In this document: positions 11,300 through 22,160 of the stretch, one piece after another
How the letters are laid out: each line of letters opens with the position of its first letter
How positions within the stretch are numbered: the first letter of the stretch is position 1
Source of the DNA: Charina bottae
Lineage: Eukaryota; Chordata; Lepidosauria; Squamata; Charinaidae
Assembly: GCA_023362775.1 (NCBI GenBank)
Contig: JALMGJ010000005.1
Location: 68,926,963 to 68,990,962, forward strand
Direction of reading: 5' to 3'
Length of the DNA: 64,000 nt
Program-made: the position numbers and the translations under genes
The notes under the pieces: model-generated
Databases searched by the model: none
What the model was told of the DNA's origin: nothing
The model's input: only the letters and a program-made list of their open reading frames with translations

Positions 11300-11525
11300 A
11301 GGTTAGGTTGGCCCCTTCCTTAATTTCATTCCAGAAAGCAGTTAAGACTGTGCTTTTTCAGACAGCTTCAAGGTAAAAGGGCCAATATAATAGAAGCAAT
11401 TATATCAGGGTGGCATTGTTTTTATTTAGTTCAGAAACTACATGAGCTGTTTTGTTATGTTTTAATTAATAACTTTCAATGAGTTATGCAATATGTATTT
11501 CATACTTTACAGTGAACTGCCTAGA
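11300..11525 (+). repeat. Probable old L2 3' end
   Basis: The sequence resembles the end of L2 ORF2 and its tail: a stretch that translates near AVKTVLFQTAS is followed by GTGAACTGCCTAGAAA and an A-rich simple repeat. It is strongly decayed; assigned by comparison with the better L2 copies in this window. Confidence 0.4.
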
Positions 11526-11527
11526 AA

Positions 11528-11591
<64 letters not shown>
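11526..11591. repeat. (AAAG)n microsatellite
   Basis: About 16 uninterrupted AAAG units, probably grown from the A-rich tail of the LINE remnant directly upstream. Confidence 0.95.
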
Positions 11592-12559
11592 AACTTTAAG
11601 TACCTAAAGCAATATGGGTATTAAATAACCTAAGCAGTATGGATAGTACTTCTCAATACTGAAGAATGGTGGTTATATTATTGTAACTTTTGTCTTCTTT
11701 GTTGGCATATAGTCCCAGAATTGTTGAAGATACATGTATCATAACATCCTCATGAGAGCAGGCGGGGGTAGATGTTCAAATCTTACATCTGTTTGAATAG
11801 TTACATCAGATTTCCTTGCAAGATATGAGAGGAAATTACAGCAACCATCGCTATCTGTGATCAATAATGCTGCAGCGTGCAAATTATATTGAGTATATGC
11901 TAATGCAAGTTACTTCTACTATTCTACTGGATACTGATTTCATTTCTATCTGCATTAAAAGAAGAGAACTGTATTTCCTTTTTTTTCCCCTTCACCAATC
12001 CTTCACATTTTTCTTCACGTGTATAAACATTTTGTTTTTCAATAACATTTTATTAAACTTGCGGAACGGACAATATATAAAACACATTGCTTTCCCATGG
12101 AAGAAATATATCGTTCTCCCCACACTAAAAGCTACTATCCCAGTACTAAAAGCCACAAGTTGGAAGATGCTCCAATTGACTGCTATAATGCTTACAAGAA
12201 CCATGGGAAAAAACTCTAGTCACAAGGTACCTTTTTTCCTGCTGGAAAATCCTGAAAATTGTAGCTGTGTTCATGCATCTCACTAAGCCTTAATGCTTCT
12301 TTTAGGTTAGTGGGATATCCAGACCCAGCTATTTCAGCTTACCATCATCATTATCAATACTGGCAGTTAAAACCCTAATTTACAACAATTAAAACATTAT
12401 ATAAAATGTATAGGATCAAATAGGGAATAAAATAACAGAATAGTAGCAAAGAAAAGCAGTGGTCATAGCTTAAAAATCACAACAATATTATTGTAAAAAG
12501 CAATGAGAAAATAAAAAGGTCTTTGCTAAAGATCAAAAGATGGTGCCTGGTACCAGGCA

Positions 12560-13455
12560 TACTGTAGCTCATTGAGCAGGATCTTCAAAAGTTGCTGGGC
12601 AACCGCTCACCACATCTCAGCAAGGCTGGGCACATGAACTAAGCTGTCTGAAGATTATCTTAGACTATAGGTAGAAAAATATGGGAAGAAGTGTTCCTTC
12701 AGGTGTTGTGGTCCCAAGCCCCGAAGAGCTTTATAGACTAAAACAAGCACCTTAAACTGGGACAGGAAACGAACTGGAATCTAGCAAAATTCATAAAAAT
12801 TTGATGTGACATGTTCCTGTATTTTATATTTACTGAAGTTTCTAAACCATCTTCAAGGACAACCCTACCTTTTATTTATTTATTTACTTGCCATATTGAT
12901 ATATGCCAACTTCCCACAAACCCCAACGATTTACAAAAAACTGAGCATAACATCTGTAAAACCAAACAAAATAAAGCATCGTAACACCAGCATCCAAATA
13001 AGCAACCATATTCCAAATCATACTTCGTTGAAATCTCTGTAGATGAGCCAATTTTCACCGGCTTCCTGAAAGCCATTAGGGCAATATGGTGTATTGGAAT
13101 AATCTAAGTCAGATGTTACCAGGGAAAAGATTACCCTTGTAAGACTGTCTCTATCCAAATAGGTCCATTGCTGATGTTACAGCACTAATAGTACTTTCAA
13201 ATTGTCTGGATTAATCTTCAGTTTGTTGGCCCTCATCCAGTCCATCAGCATGGCCAGGCTGTGTTTCTGCATTCACTGCTTCACGTGGATTTGATGAAAA
13301 AGTGAGATTGAGCTCAACTACTGATGACACCTTACTCTAAATCTCTGAATGATCTCACTCAGTGGTTTCATGTAGATGTTAAACAGCACAAGGGGAAATG
13401 AAACTTTTTGGAGCCCAAACCGCTATAAGGTTGAGCAGAAATCTTTCAGTACCAC
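12560..13455 (-). repeat. Old L2 LINE remnants
   Basis: Minus-strand matches to the L2 copies at 13464 and 42425 are visible at about 12690-12780 (GTCCCAAGCCCCGAAGAGC region) and 13200-13420 (the block around CTCACTCAGTGGTTTCATGTAG). They are too decayed to translate. Confidence 0.5.
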
Positions 13456-13463
13456 CCTTTGGA

Positions 13464-15545
13464 TATATTTATTTATTATTTAAACTTGTATTACTGCCCA
13501 TCTCCCCCAATCGGGGGACCCTGGGCAGTTCACAGTAAAAACAAGGTTAAAAATACAAATACAAAATCACAGCATCAATAAATAAATATAAAATCCAAGG
13601 GCGATAACTATTAATACTAGGGAGGGCTTCATGGGATCAGCCAGCCCCAGGAGGAACTGTTGGCATTCCCATCCCAGGCAAGGCAGCAGAACCAGGTCTT
13701 CAAGTTTTTCCGGAAGGTCAGGAGCGAGGGAACCCGCCTCAACTCCGGGGGCAAGTTATTCCAAAGGGCGGGCACTACAGCAGAGAAGGCTCGCCTCTTG
13801 GACCCCGCTAGATGGAATTCTTTGGTCGATGGGATCCATAGCATGCCCTCTCTGCATGACCGGGTGGGGCGGGTCGATGTTCTGGGGATGAGACGGTCCC
13901 TCAGGTAACCTGGTCCTATGCCATGTAGGGCTTTAAAGGTGATAACCAACACCTTGAATTGGACCCGGAAGCAAACTCGTACCCAATGCAGCTCACGCAG
14001 CAGAGGTGTCACATGTGCCAATTTTACAGCACCAATAACTGTCCGCGCGGCCGCATTCTGGACCAGCTAAAGCTTCCGGATACTCTTCAAGGGTAGCCCC
14101 ATGTAGTGTGCATTGCAGTAGTCTATATGGGAGATGACAAGGGCATGAGTGACTGTTCGGAGGGCATCTCGGTCCAGGAATGGGCATAACTGTCGCACAA
14201 CTCGAAGGTGTGCAAAGGCCCTCCTGGCCATGGCTGCCACCTGCTCTTCAAGTAGGAGTCGTGAGTCCAGGAGGATCCCCAAGTTCCGCACTGGCTCCGA
14301 ATGGGGCAGTGCCACCCCATCCAGGGTCAAAGATGACAATATATAGCCATCCAGGTATGAGTGGTAAGAGTTTAAAGCTGTTCCCCCCTCAACCAGTTGG
14401 GACAACCTCTCAAGAAGGATACCGTGATCAATAGTATCGAAGGTGTTGAAAGACCCAGGACAATCAACATTTCAGTTTCTGGCAAAGATCATTTAACAGG
14501 GGACTAAGGCCTAAACACCAGTTGAGATTAATCTAGAAAATATGTTTCATCCAGGAGTGTCTGGATCTGATCAACCACTGCATGCTCAATCCCAGGAAAG
14601 AATGTTGGCCTATAATTATATAGATCTTATGGATCCAATTATGATCTCTTCATGAGTAGTCTCACTATAGCCTTCTTTAAAGGAGGGACCACTCCTCCTC
14701 GTAAGGAGGAATTCATAATTTCTGGATTATACATTATTTATACATTTATAATGCATAATTTATAATCCATCTGAGCACCTCCTTCCTACAACTAGATGGA
14801 ATAATCGAGAGGCAAGGAGCAAGCATCATGTAGTTGGCTAATCTTACCTGTGCACCTTCTCTATATCATCAGGCCTTAAAAAACTCAATCAAAGACATCT
14901 GATAAGATAAAGAGTTCTGGAGATCTCTACAAACTGAACTACTAAAATTCTAGAGTCCAAGAATTTAGCCAATGTTGCTATCTAAATGTGTAGCCAACAT
15001 ATCATAGTGAGCTACTGAGGGTTCTGTATAATCTGTAACTGGGCCAAATCCCAAAAGGCCTTAAATCACTGAAAAAGCTCCACTAGGTGACACTCAGATG
15101 ACACAAGGAGAAAAATGGCTGTTTTACCATAATCACTACAAAGCAGACTTGATAAGGAGCTTTTACTACTGTTCAGTCAGATACAAGTTTTCCTTACTTG
15201 TTCCATTGCCTTCAGCTAAAATTTATACCAATTGAATGAATGGCTTCGCACCATGCGAAAAGATGCTCAGGAGTTATTGTTCCAAGTGCTCTCTTATTTC
15301 ACAAAGCAGCCAAATTATTGATGGAAATGCCAACCTTACCAGCTGGAAAACTTCCTTGAGCCCTCTGAAATTCATTGGAATCTATAGGTGGACTATTCTA
15401 ATGGCTCCCTCCCTGCAGAGAACCACTTTAAGCCTAAATCCCAAGAGGATGTGGTCTGACCATGAGAAGGAAAGATTAAAGTTCCCAACTTTCAGTCCAC
15501 CATCCTTCAACCCAGAAGAAAAAAATAAATCCAGACTCTGACTTG
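13464..15545 (-). mobile_element. L2 LINE copy 1, reverse transcriptase C-terminal part
   Basis: The minus strand encodes DTIDHGILLERLSQL (RT), then RRAFAHLRVVRQLC, HALVISHIDYCNA, FKVLVITFKALHGIG and RAFSAVVPALWNNLP, the well-known C-terminal signature of L2-clade RT proteins. It ends in the CCGCCC/TTTA tail at about 13464-13540. One in-frame stop (TAG at 14067-14069, CAG in copy 2) splits the frame, and the segment that should carry the YADD active site is deleted near 14340-14380. A WSDH-like endonuclease remnant lies near 15440. It is dead. Confidence 0.8.
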
Positions 15546-17671
15546 CCATCCACTGGTTCCTGAAAGTTTTTTTTTACTTAACAAACTGCCTCACTGGCCC
15601 CCAGTTCTTTAAACCAGGTTCACCATGCTTTAGAATACCTGTCTGTCTTAATTCTTATTTTTGAATACTTTCTGCAGTCCTTCCAATTTCTGTACGACAT
15701 GAACCCTTTGTTCTGTTGCTTTTAGCTGAACAGTTCAGTTATCCATTCATTCGGTAGTTTTTTAGCTCTTGACATAGACTTTGAATAAATCGGTTGCTCA
15801 TCTTATATTTGATTATCTATAAATCAATAAGAAACCCCAAATTTTAGGTAAGGTAAGTTCACTGTCTTCATCAGAAGAGCTTATATGTACAAATCATCAG
15901 TAAGACTTAGAGCAGACATAGCTGTATACAAGAGGGAAAAAAATGTAATAAAATCAAATTCAGTGAGGTCTCCATATTCACGTGATCTATAATCACGGAT
16001 TCATGTTTTTGTGGTAGTGGTGGCAAAATTTATCATACTAAAAATTTGGCTACTGCTTGCTGCATTCACCCTGAGTGAAAGAGTAGCACATGCATCTTCA
16101 GTCTTACAATAAGCATCATCCAAGTAGGATGGCTTGTGCCCTTTGTGTGTTGTGTGTGTCTGTGTTAGGCTACTCTGACTTGACTTTACACATACATGTA
16201 AGTGTTTAGGCATAGGGAGAAAACATCTGAGGCTATTTGGGTGAGAGTACATATTTTTGCAGAATTTCATATTTTTGTGGGAAGTGTTGACATGTAACCA
16301 CCATGAATATGCAGACCCGATTGTACATTCTGGTGTCTGTGGTTAAAAAAAAAGAAAGAAATTTTCTATAGCAGTAATAATCTTAAGTAATAGATATTTA
16401 CTGCCCTTCGGTGGTACCCTTGCTACCTGAGCTGAAATGCGTATCTAATAGATTAGGGCCTTAAAAACAAGTGGGTGATGGCACTGCCCGCTTGGCTTCT
16501 AAGGGAAAAGTGGTCTGTGAATTACAACTCCAATAACTCAAGCTTTGATTTGCCACCTCCTCCATTATGATAATTATATGTCCTCCCTATCATTAGCATA
16601 GAGCTTTCCTTATCTAAAACTGCTTGCTCGTTGCATATTACTTTATTACACTGTAGCTTGTATTTTAATATCATACATGTTTGTGCAAGTGTAAAACTTT
16701 GACAGGTTGAGTTGCTATTTTCAAAAAGATCCTGTCTTCTAAAATTGTGGGACCGTATTGCACTACAGGTGCCGCATTTTACTACCAGAGCAACAAAGCC
16801 TACTCATTCTTCATGCTGCTGTTGTATTTTTTCATGCACGAGCTTGTAAATCTCAGAGCAGTGTTTTGCTTCCTGTCTCTCCCACCCTGCTCTACAGTGC
16901 TTCCATACATGTGTCTGGCCTTAATGACAACAAGGTTACCACTTGTGTAAGGGGAAGATCCCTCACCTACTTGATGGGGAAATCTATTAATTTAATAACG
17001 CAAATCTGTACCGGTTGTTTCAGTAACCTAAAAAGACATAAAAGTTACAGCTCGGTCACATATTGTTGTGTTCTAATAGCGTGAATATTCCTTGCTTCTT
17101 CTAGTACGTTAGTGTTAAGGAGATATGATTGTACAATTCTGCATCAGCGAACTGAGTAATTTTTTAAAGGATGAAATCATAGTCCCACAAGAAATACGAA
17201 ACTGACTGCACTGCACACTTCAGTTTAGACCCATTCCCTGATGCAGTTTGAGATATGACTAAAATGCATTTCAGTCCCCTGTAATTACCCTTTCAGAAAG
17301 ATCCGTTTTACTGTAAGTTGTCTGATTCTGTTGTAAGTGAACAAGAAAACCTGGGAGAGGTTGTCTCTTTAAATCAGATCTGCAGTGTTGATGGACCCTC
17401 TAGCAGGCATGGTAAGAACCATTCTCACCTCTGCAGCAGGGAGCTTGACCATAAAGATTCTCACATTCACTCAAAACGTTTTCTGTTTTAATATGCACTG
17501 TACCAATCCTATTCCCATGGTTACAGCTCCTGTTCCTTTGGTTGTTTCTAGCATGTTGGAAAATTGAGGCAGAGCACATTTTCTCGTACAGGAGTTTAAA
17601 ATATAATGAAAGCAGCCCTGTTGTGATTTGCATTTTAAATTCTCTCTCCCCCCCCCCTTCTCATTGTACAG
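15546..17671. other. Presumed ADGRA1 intron upstream of the first visible exon
   Basis: No clear repeat or exon was found. The last 30 bases form a C-rich pyrimidine tract ending in TTGTACAG, the splice acceptor of the exon at 17672. I looked for the HormR and first GAIN exons expected upstream and did not find them here. Confidence 0.5.
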
Positions 17672-17879
17672 AATGCTGTGGCAATAGCTTCAGTTCATTT
17701 GCCACAGTCTGTCTTCTCCTCATCTGCAGCCTGGCAATCTGTTGATAACTCCTCTTGCAAGCTACAGTTTATTGCCTTTCGGAATGGAAAACTCTTCCCC
17801 AACACTGCAAACTCGTCTCATCCTGCAGGTTATGGGAAGCACAGGATCGTTGGCACACCCGTAGTCTTCATTAAAATAG
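17672..17879 (+). CDS. ADGRA1: ADGRA1 exon: GAIN domain, C-terminal half, part 1
   Basis: A 208-bp internal exon bounded by a C-rich tract plus ACAG and by the donor GTAAGTG. It reads open in phase 0 for 69 codons and leaves one base (G) for the next exon. The product includes ASVHLPQSVFSSSAAW, then CKLQFIAFRNGKLFPNT and GTPVVFIKI. The FRNGKLF strand is characteristic of the GAIN domain of ADGRA-group adhesion receptors, where this domain lies extracellularly just before the membrane. Two N-glycosylation sequons (NSS) are present. ADGRA2 and ADGRA3 have an equivalent exon; the ADGRA1 assignment comes from the linked downstream exons. Coordinates are for one exon of a longer coding sequence. 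Confidence 0.9.
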
Positions 17880-18744
17880 GTAAGTGTTTTGCCCTGTTTT
17901 TTATTCTAAAACCTAAGCTATACATGAGAGTATCTCGTGGAATGGTGCAGTGTAGCACGCAGGTATACTGACGGGAGAATTGCCTCTGCTCTAACAGAAA
18001 TGTGTGTTTTTCTTACCTGGGTCTTCATATTTTAAAAAGAAACTTACACAGCAGAGAAGCTTGGCAATTGTAAATATAGGGTTCTCTTTTGTGGCTTGCT
18101 GAAGTTTATCGGAAAGTAAAAAAACGATTGTGTGGAAAAGGGGGGAGAGGGAATGTTGCTTTTTAGTCCTGATTATAGCCATTGAAAGTCTGGATCCTAA
18201 AAAGATTGATAGCAGGGATGGTTTCAGTATATTGATAGTCATCAGTGTACTTCTTGAAATGATAAATTTATAACAAGTGCTTTTATTGGCGAAGGTAATA
18301 GGTTAAATATTGTCCTTTCAGTGTAATATTCAGACCATGATATGTTAAACATTTTATTACATCCTGAACTGGGTTCACATTTTTGAAGGTTATAATTTAA
18401 GCTTTGGACTATGAAATTGCCTCTGATGTTAATTCTGTCAAAGAAAAGACATTCATTTAAATTTACTATTGTTGTTGTTTGAAACTATCATCCCTCATCA
18501 TTTTTATTCAGGGCATTTAATTTGTATATTATGTGTAGATCAACTTAATAAAATGGCTATTATAGGCAATATTAACTATTCCAAACTTTTGTACATTGCT
18601 TTTCTGCTGATAGACCAGGAGAGGGATTTTTGCTCTCTCTAATGTGTACGTATGTGTACAAAATGTTACCGGCTTCTATACAGAGCATGTAGCAATAAAG
18701 CATTTTCCACTTCATTGCTTTAATTCAGTTTGTTCCTTTGGCAG
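17880..18744 (+). other. ADGRA1: ADGRA1 intron (865 bp)
   Basis: This intron joins a phase 1 donor (GTAAGTG) to the acceptor TTCCTTTGGCAG. The interior is unremarkable AT-rich sequence with no recognised repeat. Confidence 0.85.
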
Positions 18745-18953
18745 ATGGGTGCAGTATCGGAAACCTCACCAGTCCTCTTATTATAACGCTGAAGCACTTT
18801 ACCCAGGGCATAAACCCCATTGCAGTCTTTTGGGCTTTTGACCTTCTAGATGGACATGGAGGCTGGTGGGGAGAAGGGTGCCACATAATTAGCTCTGCAG
18901 ACAATATTACCACTCTTCATAGTACTCACTTCGGTAACTTTGCAGTGCTAATG
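18745..18953 (+). CDS. ADGRA1: ADGRA1 exon: end of GAIN domain and GPS
   Basis: A 209-bp exon after TTTGGCAG and before GTGAGTA. The carried-over G completes Asp, and 69 further codons end exactly on ATG (phase 0). The product contains GNLTSPLIITLKHF, FWAFDLLDGHGGWWGEGC and THFGNFAVLM. The W-x-FDLL-x-GxGGW-x-x-x-GC block and the final NFAVLM are hallmarks of the GPS motif. The usual His-Leu-Thr cleavage triad reads His-Phe-Gly, and both cysteines of the C-x-C motif read Leu and Ser, so self-cleavage is not expected. Sequons GNLT and DNIT are present. Next to the membrane-spanning exon this is the last extracellular piece before the linker. Confidence 0.9.
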
Positions 18954-19180
18954 GTGAGTATATAACTTTGTGTGTGTGTGTGTGAATCTGCCTGCCTGTC
19001 TTGTCTTAGCAGTATCTGGTTATTAATCTTGCATTCCATTTAGTTTAGGGAATTAAATGAGAGTGACTTAAAAGAGCCAAGCTCAATACTTGGTAATACT
19101 CAACCATATTACCTGCTAGCAGGCCTTGTTATGAATGCTTTAATGGAAAATGAAAGTTCCATCAAGAAACTAATGAAAGT

Positions 19181-19182
19181 AG

Positions 19183-19233
<51 letters not shown>

Positions 19234-19265
19234 GTCATCTATCTGTCATCTATCTATCATCTATC
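19181..19265. repeat. (CTAT)n microsatellite
   Basis: About 12 perfect tetranucleotide units are followed by interrupted CTATCTGTCAT units. Confidence 0.95.
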
Positions 19266-20853
19266 AGCTATCTATCGGTATACAGCATGTATACATACAT
19301 ACACATGCACATATATATTCATTCCCCTTTACATCTCAAAAGGGATGTCTTCTATACATCTAGCGCTGTGCTGATCATACTGATTAATTGCTGCCTTACT
19401 GCAATATTGAATCATTAATAAATGGAAAAAACTAAGATTGCCTGCTTCACTAAACAAGGAATCTGGAGTCCTTTCTGACAGTTCTTGAAATTCAGGTCCC
19501 TGTGCTGACGATAGCATTCTTTTTACTAAATGGCTGTTTGTAAAGAAAAAAAAATATTTATGTGTATTGCTAACACAAAGGCTGCTGAGGTTTCTCCTCA
19601 GGCATATTTGCAGTTCACAATGCAGTTATTTAACAGTTTTATTAACTGGAAAGTTACCAGGGCAGACACAAAAGGCACATTAAATTAGATAACATATCAA
19701 CAGTGAAGTAAATGTAAATAGTGGATGAAAGGTATGAGAGAATCACATTAGAAAACATTTTCTGCAGTCTACAAAAGGCTTACTCAGTCTCAGTAGCTAT
19801 TTGAAAGGAAGTAGTGTTCAGTCATCTTTTCTCCCTAATGTTGAATCCAGCATTCATTCCAGTATAGACTTGTGAAGAAAAGGTGCTCCTTATGAGCACC
19901 ACTGAAAGGTTCATACTTGAGTAAATAATGCAATGTGTGTGTAATGTGTATAGGACAGCAAAAAAAAAAAAAAACAGATGACAGGAATTGAAAGGACATG
20001 TGCAGAGAATGCCAATCTGCTGCTGTCAGATGGAGCACAGATGTCAGCCGGTCATGGCCCAAGTCAGTGACAAGTATCTAAATCCCAATCTTACTTTCTA
20101 CTTTATTAAATGGAATGCCTTCAGTATTGAATGACACATTTGTTTTCACTTACTGCATATTACATTAGAATGACCCTGAAGATCCAGTGCTCCAAAGCCC
20201 ACTTTTTAAGCATGTGAAACAAACAAAGCTATATTTGAACATTTAGTTAGCTCTTGGTGGTGTAATGGGGAATTCTGCTGTGGTTCCCCATAATCTTTTC
20301 CAAAAGTACCTGTTGATGCTGCAGATACCACACCCATTTTGGCTGACTGATTTGGTATTATCAATGAGGTGCTTAAAGCTTTGTATTTATTTATAAAGTA
20401 GGAGAAACTTCTTTCTTTTGTAGACTATCAGGAATAAATTTGTGTTATCATATGTATTTTAATTTGCTGTTCATGTCATTTTGAGGGATGGAATGTTTCC
20501 TATTAATAGGACTTCACATAGTCGTGAATGAGTTAAAGACTGCAAGACTCACTGTGTAGTTTACTGTAATGTGTATTAGTATATCAAAACAGCATAAAAA
20601 TTTATTGACACAGATTTGACTTCATTGAACTAATGTAACATGATTCCCCAAGCCTATGAAAACAAACCCATTGTTATGTTTGTCTTGTGATTTTAACAGA
20701 TTTTATGAAATTATCAAGAGAAACATTTAAAAAGCATTATTAGTGGATGAATCAGATGCTAGTATAGTCTGGAGATTAAAGCAGGAGATATTAAAGCAGA
20801 AGATCTGAGCTGAAGTTGAATGAAAAGTACCGTAAGATACCCTATCATGGTTG

Positions 20854-20966
<113 letters not shown>

Positions 20967-21258
20967 GTATATATATCCCAGACTACTGTTTTATTCCATA
21001 CATATTTTTAATGCTAGTAGAAGGGCAATAAAACAACAATATGTATGTCTATGAAGGTTCTCAGTCATCCAGGTGGAATTGTCTGTAGCTTGAATCATGT
21101 CAACTGGATTTCTATTTTCTCAGTGGAAACGTTTCGCTCCTTATCCAAGGAGCTTCTTCAGTCTGAGCAAAGTTAGTAAGGGAATCCTAAATATGTTTCT
21201 AGGTAGCTGTGTGACCTTACACCTGGGGCTAGGTCATGGTTATATTGAGATGTTATTT

Positions 21259-21465
21259 TTAAGTCCTTTTATCATCTAAAGGAGGATCGTTAAGATCACC
21301 ATGCTGCTGTTGAGCTTGTGAAATGGTCTTAATCTTCCTAGGCACAGAAGACAAAGCAGGGAGGAAGATGGGGGAGAGATTGTGCCTGAGGCCCCCACCT
21401 CTATTCAAGGAAGGATTTTCCAAGTTGGCATAAATGGATTCCTTGACCCCTCTCTTAGACAGAGA
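21259..21465 (-). pseudogene. Penelope ORF C-terminus, left arm
   Basis: The product GVKESIYANLENPSLNRGGG followed by LRHNLSPIF matches the C-terminal region of the GIY-YIG endonuclease domain of Penelope-like reverse transcriptases, where the Glu after VK is the expected catalytic glutamate. It ends at a natural-looking stop after DDKRT. The beginning is lost at the inversion junction, so nothing upstream (RT core) is present. Confidence 0.7.
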
Positions 21466-21467
21466 AG

Positions 21468-21676
21468 ATAGGTGGTTTGAGAGAGGGGTCAAGGAATCCA
21501 TTTATGCCAACTTGGAAAATCCTTCCTTGAATAGAGGTGGGGGCCTCAGGCACAAACTCTCCCCCATCTTCCTCCCCGTTTTGTCTTCTGTGCCTAGGAA
21601 GATTAAGACCATTTCAGAAGCTCAACAGCAGCATGGTGATTTTAACGACCCTCCTTTAGATGATAAAAGGACTTAA
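21468..21676 (+). pseudogene. Penelope ORF C-terminus, right arm
   Basis: The mirror copy of the fragment at 21259-21465, starting in EDRWFERGVKES and ending DPPLDDKRT. The two copies differ at only a few residues (for example N/K after RH, A/V before LSS, Q/E before AQQQ), so the arms were near-identical at insertion. The upstream ATG at 21434 belongs to the junction and is not a real start. Confidence 0.7.
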
Positions 21677-21949
21677 AATAACATCTCAATATAACCATGA
21701 CCTAGCCCCAGGTGTAAGGTCACACAGCTACCTAGAAACATATTTAGGATTCCCTTACCAACTTTGCTCAGACTGAAGAAGCTCCTTGGATAAGGAGTGA
21801 AACGTTTCCACTGAGAAAATAGAAATCCAGTTGACATGATTCAAGCTACAAACAATATGTATGTTCAACTTGGGTACAAATTGCTGTTTGTGTGAAGTAT
21901 ATTGGAATTCAGATAGTAAGATCTGTATTTCAGTCAGTTGTGAAATACA

Positions 21950-22160
21950 TTGGGTGTCCTTGAGCAAGTCACACTCTCTCTCAGCACAGGGGAAGGACTG
22001 TGGATCTGCAAGCATTGCATGCAGAAGGTTCCAGGTTCAAATCCTGGCATATCTAATTGTGCTAGGAGAAACTTCTTCCTGAAATCCTGGACTATGTCTA
22101 TTATTGTTGACATTTATTAGATTAGATGGACCAATGGTCTGATTTAGGAATAAGTAATCT
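21950..22160 (+). repeat. Old tRNA-derived SINE
   Basis: A B-box-like GGTTCAAATCC lies in the context ATGCAGAAGGTTCCAGGTTC, followed by TAGATGGACCAATGGTCTGA. This is a degraded squamate SINE body. Ends could not be defined. Confidence 0.55.

Larger units (their letters stand above)
21048..21850. mobile_element. Penelope-like element, family A, inverted terminal dimer
   Basis: An 803-bp insertion with an exact 13-bp target duplication AACAATATGTATG (21035-21047 and 21851-21863). It is a long palindrome: the left arm (21048 to about 21465) is the minus-strand copy of the right arm (about 21470 to 21850). Each arm contains the last roughly 65 codons of the Penelope ORF, a stop, about 100 bases of 3' sequence and the hammerhead-like core (complement of 21131-21161 in the left arm, 21773-21803 in the right). 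The left arm extends 38 bases further than the right. Both arms are 5'-truncated. Confidence 0.85.

Noticed and set aside
12806..13076. Membrane-like short open frames on both strands near 12.8-13.1 kb
   Set aside because: Lies between LINE remnants, no splice context, no family similarity.
16747..17084. 108-codon + strand frame upstream of the first ADGRA1 exon
   Set aside because: I tested whether it could be the preceding GAIN or HormR exon; no cysteine pattern, phase or motif fits.
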